From Smittia aterrima (lineage: Eukaryota; Arthropoda; Insecta; Diptera; Chironomidae): a DNA stretch of 64,000 nucleotides. Below, one piece after another: positions 1-13,600 of this stretch. Location of the stretch: the NCBI GenBank assembly GCA_033063855.1, contig CP093830.1, forward strand, positions 4,402,854 through 4,466,853, given 5' to 3'. A program made the translations under genes and the position numbers. Position 1 is the stretch's first letter, and every line of letters starts with the position of its first letter. The notes beneath the pieces were generated by a model. That model searched no databases. It saw nothing but the letters and a program-made list of their open reading frames with translations, and had not been told where the DNA came from.

Positions 1-741
1 GCTTTACGATCATGCTCGGTCTCGATTTGTGATTGAAGGCTGAACTCAATGCGATGCAATAAAATGAATGCAAAAAAAATTATTTAAAGAAAGGGAAAAT
101 CGATTTTTGTTTCTTTTTTTCTTTGAAACAACTTTAATGCGAGTTTCGTTTCGAGAACATTAAGTTAATGTTAAGAGAAAATTGCTATGCGTGTTTCGTT
201 TTTTCTTTCGCTCTTCAACTTCTTAAAGCAACGAAAGTTCTTCACTTCTCACTGGGACCAACAACTGGTCTAATTTACCGCACTCTTTGAGAAAGATAAT
301 GTTTTGTTTACAAAACAACATCAGCAAGGCGAAAGGAAAAATCGTTTAAACCGTCTCGTCTTCCTCCCGACGACGACAACGACTGTTAGTTGTTGTGTAA
401 GGATATTTCATCCTTTTTTCCTCGTCCTAGGAAGAAAACTCGCATAAACATAATTGTTTATTTATGATTCCTCAATTTAATAGGAAAATGTTTTGTTGCC
501 CGAGCCTTTTTATAGCTTTAAACTCAAGACACAAGTTCTCTTCTTCTTGTTTAGTCTCGGATTTTAATTTGTTTATAAAATCAGAAACGAGAAAAATAAA
601 AAATTTCGGAAAATTCTGCTCTCATCATAAACAATCTTTAACTCTCATATTGAGACCTTTTTCTTCACTTCGCAGCTTTAATTGGGGCAGGCTAGAGGGG
701 CTTGATAATGAAGATTAAACAGAAAAACTTTAAGACTTTCA

Positions 742-784
742 TATTCTAATAAATTATTTTCTTCTTCTCATTTTAGGTAAGAGA
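742..784 (+). other. Candidate recursive splice (ratchet) site 1
   Basis: A pyrimidine-rich acceptor (cttcttctcattttag) is followed immediately by a consensus donor (gtaaga), joined at 776|777, giving a zero-length exon. A branch-point-like ctaat lies upstream at about 746. This is the architecture of ratchet points in long Drosophila introns. The host intron here is at least 16 kb, on the same strand as cut. Function is inferred from sequence only. Confidence 0.6.
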
Positions 785-3700
785 TTCATCCTCAGAGAGG
801 AGTCTTATTCATTTGGCTTCACTTCAACGTTCATGGATCGGACAGTTGATTAGTCTCAACGTCTGGTGAGATGCTTTCTTTTACCACTCTCTCTCGCAAT
901 CAGAGCTAATGAACATAAGCGTCGAGACAAATCAGTCGACGTTGCATGTGCGAGTCTCAGGTGAATTTTTCGCAATTAGAATTTTAAATTCGAAAGGCGA
1001 AATGACACGAAATCAAAATTTTATTTTCATTTGCTTTTCTTTTCAAACAAAAAAAAATTGAATTGAGTTATCTCCCCTGATGCAAGACTTTTAAATGAAA
1101 TTATTGTTCGACGTGCATAAAAACTTCTCGCAGACGAGGTGATGAAAGTTTGCTTGAGAAAAATCTTCGTCTAATGAAATAATCCCAAAAACTTTTTATT
1201 CTTCACTAACGCGACTTCTTGAGTCGATGCAAATAATATTTATTGCACATCCGTGAAAGAAATGAACAAAAAGTATCAATAACAAGTTCGTGAAGAGGAA
1301 ATTATTACAAAAATCAGAAGAATGAGACATTGTTGTCTGGAACGATTCTCTCGAAAGAGGAACAGCGTGTGTGGGTGGACTCGACAGAACCGCTTCTTTC
1401 ACAACTACACAAGAAGCAAATGCAAAGAGATAAAAATTATACTTTAATGAATCTCGCTGCCACGAGAACTCTTCAGACTTTTCCATTGAAAAATACGTTT
1501 TTCATTGTGATTAATGAAAATTTGAGCGAGTAAATCTTCGTTCCTTGCTTGTACAAGTTTCATTCATAATTCTCTTCGTTTCGTTAGTGAAATTTATGAC
1601 AGAATTGTATCGATTCGGCGTTTTTCTGGGATCGGAACAGTCGCGAGACAACACGATGCGTAATTAAAATTGGTTAGCGGTAAATCAATTATTCAAATTA
1701 AAGTCGAGGTGGGCAGGTTCCTCGCGCGCGCGGGTTTGATTAATCGAGAAAGTCACATCAACATTTTTCCGCCTAATCATCACTGTCCGAGTAGAGAAAG
1801 CAGTGGGGACGATCAGCTTCGATTATAAATACGTCAATGAGCTTTTACGACTGAAGCCAACCACATTCGAATGCGCGGCTTTCATTACAAAATAATGTAA
1901 TTATCAGGGCACACCTTAACTATCGCCAAAAAAACAAAACAAAAGTTTCAACACATTCTTCGTGTGTTCTGCATGACAATGACAGAAAAATGATAATTTA
2001 TATTTATGGAGCCGTGAATTTTGATGATTAATAAAACTTTAGTTCTTTCCCGGGTGAGTTATCGATTGCGGATTAGTGGCCTGAAGGCATTCGCCGTCCT
2101 TTGGCGATTTTTCATGTTCTGTGACCGCAGCAGGAAAAAAAATTGAATTAATCATCAAAAAAAGGGCGAAGGGAGAGACGGACAGATGCTTCATTGTCTC
2201 CAACCGCAAACCATCGAGCAGCATCAACAAGGCCAGAAATATCTGTCATTACCATGAAAATGTGATAACTTTGACAGTTTTCCTTTTGTTTTAATTTCAT
2301 TTGTCAATTTGACACACAAATGACATTTGAAATGCAAATTAAAATTCAACGATAATGAAATTTCGTTGTAGTTTCTTTTCTCTCTCTCACTCTATCCGGA
2401 ATGAGTTCACAATACTTTTTTTTTTGCGCGTTTGAGTTAAGCTCGAGGAAAAAAATATTTGAAATGCGAAACACACAAATCAATAAAGTATAATTAAAAG
2501 CCATTAAAATAGAAGCATTTCAGAAGCTCATTGTGTTCCGCCGCCAACAACAAGCAGAAAAAAAGCATAATTAAAATAATGGCGTGTTTTAATTGTATTT
2601 CCATTTCATATTTTTTTTTGTTGTTTCTTCGATACGAAGTTCGCCGCTCTACACACTTTGTTCATTATTTCGTTTCATAGGAAAACTGTAATATCAGAAA
2701 TTCAATTGAAAGCGGAATGGAAAAATCATTGTATTTGATGAATGTATTAATCGTGGCATGCAAATCACCAACTCGACTGTACTTTCTGCTTGATGTGTAA
2801 GAATAAACAGGAAGGAACTCGTCGAGAGTGATTGATAACGTATCGAAATATTGCGTGACATTCAAATTAGTCGAGAAAGCGAATCGACTCGATAGATTGA
2901 GGGACTTTGATGAAGAATCAGAATTGATATGAAAAATCAACGGATATTGAAATTATCAAAATGTTGACGTTTGGCAAATGATTTGTAGGACGATCATCGA
3001 TTGAGTCATAAGCTCAGAAAGAAATAAAATGAGTTTTAAAATGAAAATATTATTCGCGTACAGTCCCTAAACCTAACCAATGTTTTCCACGTGAAATCAC
3101 TCTTAACATCATTTGATAAATGATCATTCCTTTGAGCTTCAATGCGACTGAAGGAATCGTCCTCTTCTCTTCTTCAGTAATCATATCACAACCCACTCCC
3201 CGACTCAGCTAGAGTTCACTTGAAAACGAGAAGAAGTAACAAATGGATTTATTTCTCTTTGTTGCCGAGACGAAAAATTCTATTTTTTTTACATTCCCGT
3301 TGCTGATATTAATATGTTTTTAATGTGATAAATTTATCAAAAATGTCAAATGTGAAAACGGCTGTGGATGTGTGAGGAATGAAATCAGCAGCAGCAGCAA
3401 TGCGCGGCTTTCAAGAACATTTTCGATTTATGAAATTTATGGCTCGCTTTCATATCAACGGAGAAGTCCTTGATGAACCTCACGAACAATGACAATTAAT
3501 AAGCTCGACTCGCTGCGATCCTACACGCGTTGCGAGTTCTTTTATTGTCATTTCCTCTCTTTCTCTCGCCATACGAGGCTGGAGTGGATTCAATAAAGAA
3601 TGCTTTTAAGGCTAATCAATCAGCCACCTCCGCAGTCGAGTCTCTTACGTTTTTATGTTTCTAATATCTCGAAGTTCGAGACGACAATTGTCTCTTAGAA

Positions 3701-6700
3701 ATCTGTGAATCGGATTTGGCGAAAACAACATTTTTCTCTCTTTCACGACGACGCAAGATGAATTACAACAAACGACAATTCGTCATCTCAAATCAACCGC
3801 AGAGCACAGCGAGTAGGCTTCATTGTAAGAGCCACAGACATTCTTGCCCAAAAACTTATGTTTATTAAAGAAAATTGTTTATTGAATTCTTTCATTTCCT
3901 CCGCGACTTTTTGGAGGAAACAGAATGACATAGAATTCATTTCGCGCCATTTGTTTGCATTATAATTTAAGTCAAGGCATTGGAGATGAGAAATGTCTTG
4001 ATCCCAATGAGTCAAATCGTTATTCTGACACAAAGAACGTTCCAAACACTTCGTCTCATCACTTCATCTCTACCTGGGATGGCTGATTAAAATTTCCTTT
4101 CAATGAAATTTAAGAAAACCAATTCAATTGTCTCATTCGTTTCTTTCTTTATTTTTTGACAATATTCAATGAGGAAGGAATAACAAAAGACTGATTCATA
4201 AAAATGTAAATTCCTCTCAGTTCGAAGAGAAGAAGAAAATTCATTCATGAAAGAATATCGCGCGTGGAAAAAGTAATTTCTGCGTTGAGCCATCATCCTC
4301 AATCGTGCTTCGCCTTTCCTTGCGGTGCGGGTTAACAAGCTGGGAGATGAAATAATGAAAACCCATTTATAGGCACCGAAATATTGAAGCGCTCTTTTGC
4401 TTTCCATTTCCCCCGCAATTTCTAACTGTAATTTATGATCACGGAGAAGAGAAAAAATATTAATATCGATATTCATTATTCATCCACCTTGATCCGAATC
4501 TATCCACATATTACACCGCATCAACAGCATTCTTCGCTGTCCCCCTCCCACGGCACAAACAACAAACGAAAAAAAATATTCATAAAAAACGTAGATGAAT
4601 TGATTAATTTTAAATCAACCCCGCGCGCGTTTTAAGCGAAGAGGAAAAATCATAAATATTTTTTATGATACCCCGAGATGGAAAGAAAATTTGAAAATTG
4701 AAAAATGGGTAAATCTCTGTTCGTTACCATATCGACGATGAGTTCAACCCCCTACCGATCATCGCTTAATGGAAAACAACAGCGACATTGATGATGGTGT
4801 AATCCAGAGAGTGATCCCTTGATTTCTGATGTTCCAAATCCCGTGGCCTCATAAAAAAATCTTCTCGCATCGAAATTATTATCTTATCAAAGTATCTGCA
4901 ATGCTGAGCAGTTAAAGCTGAATTTTATTAGGTCACTTGTGTTCGTTGTGTACCCTGAATCACTCAAATAAAAGAACATCAACAACTTAAATCTACAATG
5001 TCGTAGCAAACACCAATAAATAATTCGAGAATTCCTGCGAGATCGCAATGCAATTACTCATCGAATCAAAACTAAAAGTTACTCACATTTTAGTTTACCA
5101 ATTGAAATTCGCACTAATTAGTCACAAGATTATCTGCGAGTCAACGAGGTTAGTGCTCGGAGAGTTCATAGAAGTACGCCACACAGATCTCTAAGAAGAA
5201 TCGTCGAAACATTAATTTTAAATCATCCGCAAACATAGACGAAACGTCAACTCATCTGTTGCCATTAAAACCGAAGAGTCGTCGGGATCAAAATCACTTT
5301 GAAAGTGATGTTGCCTGTTTGATCTTTAAGATAGAGAGCTTCTCCAGTCTGACGCGACTTACAAACTTTCCCCTTTCACAAGAAAACTGCTCACGTTTGA
5401 ATCGAGCAGTCGTTTTAATTAACATGTGTTTTATCTATTATGATACACTTTCGCAATTAATTATTTCGATTTTCTTTGTGCTTACAAAATCGTTGTCTCG
5501 CGAAGATTTCGTTGTTTCGTGAAGGAATTTTTATAGAATTGGCTGCAATCGGAGCGCTCTTTAATTTAGCGACAACTTTTAATTTATTGAATCGCGAGAA
5601 TTCTCACTGCAACGAAAAACTTTAAAGTTCATAAATTTAATTCTCCTTTGATTATTTCTTGTTCGGTCGGCACAACATTTTAAGCGAAAATCATCATTTG
5701 TTTTATGGTCGTTGCCAAGAAAAAGATTTTTCTCTGCTTTACATTTAATTGAATTTTCACATTTTTCGAAATGCAATCTAATTAATTATGGCAGAGAAAG
5801 TTACGTTCGAACTACAAAATAATATTTAATTTCTTTGTCATTTCAATAATTTACGTTTTGAGTCCTTAAAGCGCTTTAGTTTAACTCAATTAACTCCGCG
5901 TCGAGAAGTCAATTGTGAGAGAGTGTCAAAAGCCTTTTGAACCTTCACGCATTTCCGCCCCCGCATTATACCAGATAACCACTACCCCGACCCCCCAACA
6001 AAACGTGAAGCGATTAAACGTCCATTCATGTAGGGGACGACGCTCGAGTTGCATTCAACGACTTTTTTTTCTGCATTTTTAACATCAACAAAAGCGACTG
6101 GTCGGCTTATGCATAATGAATGCTCACACTGCCCTACTGAACGATTCGAGAACGAAACTAATTGCGGTTGTTCACATTTTTATTCACTGACTGTTCATGT
6201 GATGATAACCAAGTCGCGAAATTAATTTTTCATCATAAAGTTTTCATGTTTGAAAACTCTCGGCCGTGAACATCAAACAACAAAATGAAAGCGTTGAGGG
6301 AAAATTCAAAATTTAAAGTCTTAAAGTTATTTCAGAGAACAAAAGAGGAATTTTCATTGCTCGCTTGAAGGAAGAAAGTCTCAATAAAAGCAGCAATTGA
6401 TCATTTAGGTCGTAAAGCACACGGGAGAAATAAATTCCTTTTGATATCTATTAAATATTGATAAGGAAAAAAAGCGAGCAAGAGCGCTAAGCGTAATAAG
6501 GATTCGCGGAGAATTTATGAGGCATGTGAAGATGTTTGCATATTGTTTGTTCAATATGCATGTGAAAGGAGAGAGAGAGAGTTGGGTGAAGAAATGCGGA
6601 AAAGAGGGAGAGACGTCAACCCCAAAGGAATCTTCTAACGCACACGGCAGAACAATCAGTCGAAGCGTACAACATTCTCTAAATAACAGCGAATGCTCTT

Positions 6701-9332
6701 GAGCATTAAAAATAAACACATTGTCGTCTTCGTTCTTTAGAGATGCTAAAGGAATTGATTGTTACTTTCGCTTGCATGTCTTCGATATGCAAATTTGTAT
6801 GTAGCAAGGGGTTGCGATGCTTTTGCCATCTAACTCATTAATATGCATGAATCCCTTCTTTCTTGCAATTGACGTGAGTGTGTGTGAGTGCAATCGTTGA
6901 TTTTTGTCATTTGATTTTGGCTGAAAAAAACTCATCCAAGCTGAGAGTTTAAATAATTAAAATAAGCATTTGGGGAGAGATGGAAGACCATTGTTTCTGC
7001 AAAAAGGCAATAATCGTAGTAAAATCACCCGAAGGTTAATCCTTTCATCCTTTTCCAATTCCTTCCTTTTCCCTTCTCTCGCTTGATAAACACTCGACGC
7101 TCGGTTGCCATGGCAAAGTCGAGTCTCTCAGAAAAATTGAAATAATTATGAAAATTTTATTACACAACAGAAATAACAATTTTTCTAAAGTTTCTCCATT
7201 GCTGAGGTCGATCATTGCATTAACATTTAGATGGAAAGTTGCGTAGAGATTAGCATAAAAGAATTTATTTCCAGAGGAGCTTAAGCTCGAAAGTCACTGC
7301 ATTGATGAATTCATCCTCATCTCGTTCTAAAGTCATCCAACTCAATTATTCATCTCAACTTTTCACGAAGTGAAGAGCAAAAATGTCGGTGAAAGAAGGC
7401 CCCGAGACGAATCACTAAGCACATGTGAGGTCGCCATAGCGAAATCGACCGCAGTCGAGAGAGAGAGTAAAAAGTTTTAAAACATTCGATCCCTAATTAT
7501 CCCCCTTTGCCGTCCTCGATTTGTGTAAGCAACCCACATCATATCTCGCTCGGCTCTATCGTACTCACACTCGCTTTCATCTTCATCGTCGTCGTTGCGA
7601 ATAGTTTGAGGGAAAATTTAATGCCTCACAATGGAAAAGAGTTGCGAGAGTTTTTCGGCAACATCATTATAATTTTTCCTCCCGGGAGTCGATTAAAAGC
7701 GGCCCCTTCTTAACCATCGAGCGATATGTGTCGAGTGTAAGTGAGGAGGGAGATATTCGAGTTTACGTATGTAGAATTTTTTTTATCGTCGCTCCTTCCG
7801 AAAAAACCCTTTGATAGCTAATTAGCGATTCTCCATACATCAGCAGTCTTTGCACAAACTCACACATTCTGCTCTTTAACAATGATTGCTAAGCAAATAC
7901 CCTTATGATTATGCGTAGAAATCTATTCGGAGAAATGTCCGGAGAGTGAAAAAATAAATTAATCGCCCTCTTCGCTAACAAACGAAAGGATATTTTTGAA
8001 TGATTTTTTTCTTCTTCTCCCCCCGTATGACGTTGACGACGGCTTCGAGTGGCCACTCTTTGTAGCTTTGGTTACATTCATTCGCACAATGAAATTCGCT
8101 TTTTGAAGCAGTATCGATTGCTTTACGAATTCAAATGAGCGGGCGACTCGACTCGGCTCGGAATTTTCTTTGTGATAAAAATAGTTTTGCCTTCCTTCGA
8201 CATCATCCGATTCCAACATCAATAAAACCACATTCACGAAAAAAGCGAAAATCATAAATATTAACTGTTAAACATCTAATCCGCCATCCACCCCCGGTCT
8301 CATCTATTTCCATCACAAGGAATAATCATAAATTTGACATTTATTTTTTAATAATAAATTTTTATTGTTCATATTTCTTGCGATGCCGCTTTATTTACGG
8401 CACTTTTCGTCTTCTCTTTCATAAATTTTGAATATTTTCCACTCTCGCTTGAGTGTGTCTTCTAAAGTCGAATGAAAAATGAGCCGAAATGTTTGAGTTC
8501 GATATCGAGCCGAGGGAGGAATTCGTTCGTTCTGTCAAAAATCTTGTCAATATAATTTCTCAAAGAACATTATCATTTCGATTTTATTATGCGCTGCCTT
8601 TTAAAGTTTTAGAATCGTGGATCATCTGATGGTAAAGTCGTTAAGTCTTTCGATTAATAGAAAATCGTTGTCGAAGTTTTCAAACTGTCTCCGAGGAGAA
8701 GTCGATATGCAACACGTTTGATGATTTTACAGCTTTAATTAAAAGCAAAAGTTTATTCACGAAGCGTCCCTTCGCCTTTGATGACTTTCGAGAAGGATCT
8801 AATCAGCTCCAATTTACATTTATCCCAAAGCATTTCTTAACTTTTGTTGTTTCCTCATTCCCTCTGGTGAGAGTGAAGAACGAAAAATCAATCTGTAATA
8901 AAACTTAATGGGCCGAAAATATAAAAAAGGATTTTTCTCGTTTTCTTTTTCGGGTTGGAAAATGAAAACAATTTTCATCTGTTAATTAAGTAAAAAGCTG
9001 CAGACACGCACAAACACAAACTCGAAAGCCAGCCCCGCAAAAGTTTAACTAATGAATCTTCCATTTAATGAGACAATTTTTACATTTTAATCCTTTTCCA
9101 TTCAAGTTCTTTTGGTTTCCTCACTCTCCTCTCGAAGAAAAATCGCTTTTCGTTGATTCCTTTGTTCGTCGGGGAAAAATCTTTTTATCTTGATGAGTTT
9201 GTTGAATCATCATGAAAGGATAAAAAAACAAGTAACAGTAGCAGTTCGTACCGAACTTACTGAAGGGTTTTTCATCCTCTGGATTGGTTACAGGGGACAT
9301 TTTACTAGGTTTGCTTAACAAAGTTCTTTTTT

Positions 9333-10137
9333 GAGCTCACCAGAGGTGGATCCAATGTGTGAAGCTTGGATTTTCTGGGACTTATCGCTTAGTCGTGTCG
9401 AGCTGATCATTTTATGTAAACAACTCAATGCTCTAAGTCCAAAGGGAACGAAGTTCCACTCTGAGCTCACCAGAGGTGGATCCAATGTGTGAAGCTTGGA
9501 TTTTCTGGGACTTATCGCTTAGTCGTGTCGAGCTGATCATTTTATGTGAACAACTCAATGCTCTAAGTCCAAAGGGAACGAAGTTCCACTCTGAGCTCAC
9601 CAGAGGTGGATCCAATGTGTGAAGCTTGGATTTTCTAGGACTTATCGCTTAGTCGTGTCGAGCTGATCATTTTATGTGAACAACTCAATGCTCTAAGTCC
9701 AAAGGGAACGAAGTTCCACTCTGAGCTCACCAGAGGTGGATCCAATGTGTGAAGCTTGGATTTTCTGGGACTTATCGCTTAGTCGTGTCGAGCTGATCAT
9801 TTTATGTGAACAACTCAATGCTCTAAGTCCAAAGGGAACGAAGTTCCACTCTGAGCTCACCAGAGGTGGATCCAATGTGTGGAGCTTGGATTTTCTGGGA
9901 CTTATTGCTTAGTCGTGTCGAGCTGATCATTTTATGTGAACAACTCAATGCTCTAAGTCCAAAGGGAACGAAGTTCCACTCTGAGCTCACCAGAGGTGGA
10001 TCCAATGAGTGGAGCTTGGATTTTCTGGGATTTATCGCTTAGTCGTGACCAGTTAAACATTTCATGTAAAGAACTCAATGCTCTAGCTCTAAAGGGAACG
10101 AAGTTCCACTCTGAGCTCATCAGAGGTGGATCCAATA
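9333..10137. repeat. 130-bp tandem repeat array, six units plus partial
   Basis: Units begin with gagctcaccagaggtggatcc at 9333, 9463, 9593, 9723, 9853 and 9983, with a partial copy at 10113, so the period is exactly 130 bp. Each full unit carries a SacI-type GAGCTC and a BamHI-type GGATCC word. Units 1-4 are nearly identical, unit 5 differs at a few bases, and unit 6 is the most diverged, which suggests homogenisation from the left side. Because 130 is not a multiple of 3, the open frames crossing it are repeat artefacts and not genes. Confidence 0.95.
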
Positions 10138-10242
10138 TCTGGTCCAGCTTTGGGATTCGTTTAAGCACGCTGAACATTTCTCGTGAAGAAGTGTCAGCAA
10201 AAATGTAAAGAAATATGAAGAAATCGATAAAGTTTGAAAAAT

Positions 10243-10480
10243 TTGTATGGAGCTCACCAGACTCCAGCCCCGTGGGCCCGAACCACTTGAGCTATCAAGT
10301 CCAACTTCAAAACTCTGCGATTCTGCCATAAACTGAACCAAATGGCGAAAACCAGAAGTAGCTAGCTGCTGCCGTTCTCGACTAGATAGAGTTCAAAGTT
10401 TCAAATCGTCTTTTTGTATGGAGATTCCAGGTTTCGGGCCCGTGGGCCCGATCCTGATGAGCTAGCGAAAATTCCAAAAA
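10243..10480. repeat. Degenerate direct duplication spaced 170 bp
   Basis: The word ttgtatggag at 10243 and 10413 is followed in both copies by cgtgggcccga (10271 and 10441) and then by a gagcta word, all offset by 170 bp. Only the first 60 or so bases of each copy remain similar. It is an older duplication inside the same element as the 130-bp array. Confidence 0.6.
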
Positions 10481-10597
10481 ATCCCCTTTTTCTATTTCCG
10501 ATCTTAATCGATTAGTGAAGAAATCAAATCGCTAGCTCATTTCGTTCGCGAGTTATCTCAATAACAGACTACAGACTACAGACAAAGTGACCATAAT

Positions 10598-10628
10598 AGG
10601 GTATTCCATCCTTCGGATGAAAAACCCT
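10598..10628. repeat. Terminal hairpin of the repeat element
   Basis: The arms at 10598-10611 and 10615-10628 pair at 12 of 14 positions around a 3-nt loop (ttc). The right arm is also the exact reverse complement of the element's left end at 9264-9277. A hairpin at one end is a known trait of Helitron/Helentron-type elements, and the bases after it read ctaa, compatible with a CTRR end. That last match is weak evidence on its own. Confidence 0.6.
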
Positions 10629-13600
10629 AAAAATATCTTCGAGTTCATCGACGAAAAGCAACGAAGAAAAGGATTTAATTTTCCCCGATGGAAAGAGATT
10701 TGCATGAGAGCGCCCATATTTGCGGCTCCCGAGACCCAGAAATCATCACTTTTATGCTTTTGAATCAAACGGAGAACGACCGAAGACGAAGGGAATATGA
10801 TTAACAAGATCTCATTGATTTTCCAGCATGTAAAATGATAATACTAATTAGAAGTTTTAATTAACAGAATTGATATCTTCAATGCGATGGGAAGACAACG
10901 AGCGAGGGATGGAGAGAAGGGATACCCACATTAAATTTTATATTTTTGATGGTTTTCTATACTTTACGTAAGAGATCTTCGGTTAATATCGAAAAGAAAA
11001 AGGGTTTATCGATGGGAAAAAAGTAGTAAAAAGGGAAAAAGGAGATCGTTCGTGTCGGGTCGATGATGATAGCGTCTAATGAGATATTGAAGCTATAAAT
11101 TTCTTTACTTTTCATCGTGAAATTTAATTAAACTCTCTGGGGATGGAGGCGACGACGACGATGCAAAGTTTTGAATAACTTCAAAGTAACTTTCACGGAA
11201 AACTAGTTCTCAAGGCACTCGCGAATGTAATTAGAGAGCATCGTATTAACTAAAAACAATAAATATCATCAAAGAGTTCAAAGAGTGAAGGTTTTCCTAG
11301 TTCAACAAAGTGTTGCTTCTCCATTTGATTTCGTCAATTAAGTGGAAAGAAAATTATTATTTTTATTGAAGAGAGTTAATAGTTTTCAGTTAAATGAAAT
11401 TTGTTTCTGCGGATTAGAGTTTAATAAAAAATCAATTAATTTTTATTGCCCGCTTGTTTGTTGAGAGCTCTAACCGCCGACGTGGCATGAATCAGCTTAG
11501 ACTCAATAAAAATTTATCGAGAAGCGATCTATCGTCTGAGATAAATATGAAGGCCTCGGATTATTCGATAGCAAATCAATTAAGTCTTTCCCAATTATAT
11601 TTTGCAAAGTCTGATGAGTTCTCAGAGCTAAATTCAACTTAACAACGACCAGTTCTTTTATTGCCTCAATCAGAGATATTTATTGACCGAAAGATTATTT
11701 GATTACTTCTGTCGGAAAGAAATCATCGTCTCACACAATGTAAGTTGACGAGCCGTTGCATTTTATTGCTCTGAAAAGAACTGAGAATGCAATGAATCGT
11801 CGATTTCTTAATCTTTTGAATTTCTTCAGTCAACTTTTCATCAGCAAAGGACAAGTGGGTGGAGGAATTCTTCTTCTCTCTCTCACTTCGTTATAATTTA
11901 TTTCTCCACCAGCCCTTTCTCATTGTTCAACTTTTTCCGTTCGATGATTTTGTGTTTTGTATTTCTCGACGCTTTCCTCGAAAAAGCGGAAATCGACACC
12001 GAAAATCACTGTGCAATTTCCCACGCAGATAAAATAACGCTAAAACAACAAACGAATGAACGGAAAGTTTCGCTAGAAGATTTTTTTGTGCTGTCGAGCG
12101 ATCGCATTTTTCTAGAAAAGACTTTTTACGATTCTTCCGCCGCTGGAAATTCAATTTCGAGCTAATAAGAATCTAATTAGAATTAGACATAAATCTCTTT
12201 CGCTTTGCATTGTTCGAAATGTTTTCTTCATAACTTTTCTCGCTCCTCTTCATTCCGCGCGTCGAACGTGGAAGCAGGCAGACAATAAAATGATAAATGG
12301 AATTCAGATCTCCATTCATGAGAACTCCTCCATCAGCTGTGGCTTGGAACTGTTACTCATTCTCATCTACAAATCAAACAGCTTTTGATGGCTTTGGAAG
12401 ATGTGTGATTTATATTTTTCTTTAATATCTCAATTTCCGGGAGAGTCGTTTGTTATGGAAATCAAGCATCAAGACGACATTGTTTTCGTCGTTGCGATGC
12501 ACAGAAATTCGAAGCACAGAAGCATCGATTGTTGAAATTACGAGCTGTTCGTCACTCGTATTGCTCGACAAAGAGAGAGAGAAAGATAGATTGGGAAGCG
12601 ATATTTATTATTCTTATTCGTATTGAAATTTAAATAAATAAAGGCTTGGAAGAGAGATTTTCTTGCGATAAACGCGGCTCTGTCTGTGGGAAAAAAACGC
12701 TAATGATAGATTCTCTCGAATGAGGTTGGAAGGTGGAGCGAGAAACAAGTAGGAAATGACAACTTCTGATGAAACAATAACGCCATGTGTTGTTATCACC
12801 TGATGAGCATTTCGCATGTCGCCTTTCACCGTTAGTGAAAATCTTTCGTAATCGAAGCCACGAGACTCTCTCTCTCTCTCATGCCTCAATCAATTCATTC
12901 GATCAAACATGCAATAACCGTTCGAGTTGAGTTCTTTATCTCAATACGCAAGCTTCAAACACATGTCGAGTGAATTCAATCGAAGAGAAACAACGAACAT
13001 GGAAGTTTTAATCATTTAAGAAATATCGCGTGTATTAAAGACGTAAATGTCATTACAATGGAAACGAAATCTTATTTTTTTTTCTCCTTTAATTCTTCAT
13101 TATGCCGTACACCTTTTCAATAATATTCAAATAAGATCTCGCTTTGTGTGAGTTGATTGAAAAGTTTTCGAGATATAAAAAGATTTGGGAATTGTGTGGC
13201 TGAGTCAGGGGCGACAGTGAAGCTCGATTGATTGACTGTTTGACAAAAAAATCCAAAGTCCCTGAAAGTCTCAGCATAAATAATTTATTGAATCTCGAAA
13301 ATATTCATTTAGCTTCTGGTCTTAAGACGCTCTCCTTCTTATTTAACTTAGTCGGCTCTTTCGACGACGACGACGCTCATAATTTACCATCACTGATGAT
13401 GATTAATCATAAAACATTCGGAGAGATCTGAACAGACGATTTCTCAAACAAAACTATCGAATGATTCCGGGAAAATCGCGGATCGTCATCTAACCTCGAC
13501 TTGTTCATTAATAATTTCGCAATTTGAAAAAGGCATTCACAAAAGAAGACAAAGACGATGGCAAGAGTAGACCAATTCACGTTGCAGCGCTTTATTCAAA

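Larger units (their letters stand above)
9264..10628. mobile_element. Non-autonomous repeat element with inverted ends and tandem core
   Basis: The 14-mer AGGGTTTTTCATCC at 9264-9277 recurs exactly as its reverse complement at 10615-10628. Between them are six tandem 130-bp units plus a partial seventh (9333 to about 10137), a degenerate 170-bp-spaced duplication, a short octamer repeat (cagactacagactacagac, about 10566-10584) and a terminal hairpin. No transposase or Rep/helicase frame is present. Matching subterminal inverted repeats, an internal minisatellite and a 3' hairpin recall Drosophila DINE-1/Helentron-derived elements, though a MITE-like DNA element is also possible. No clear target-site duplication flanks it (tga on the left, aaa on the right). 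It sits in the upstream intron of cut. Confidence 0.55.

Noticed and set aside
9433..10341. Several near-identical 60-74-codon minus-strand frames
   Set aside because: They are translations of the 130-bp tandem repeat; the period is not a multiple of three, so the frames restart in each unit.
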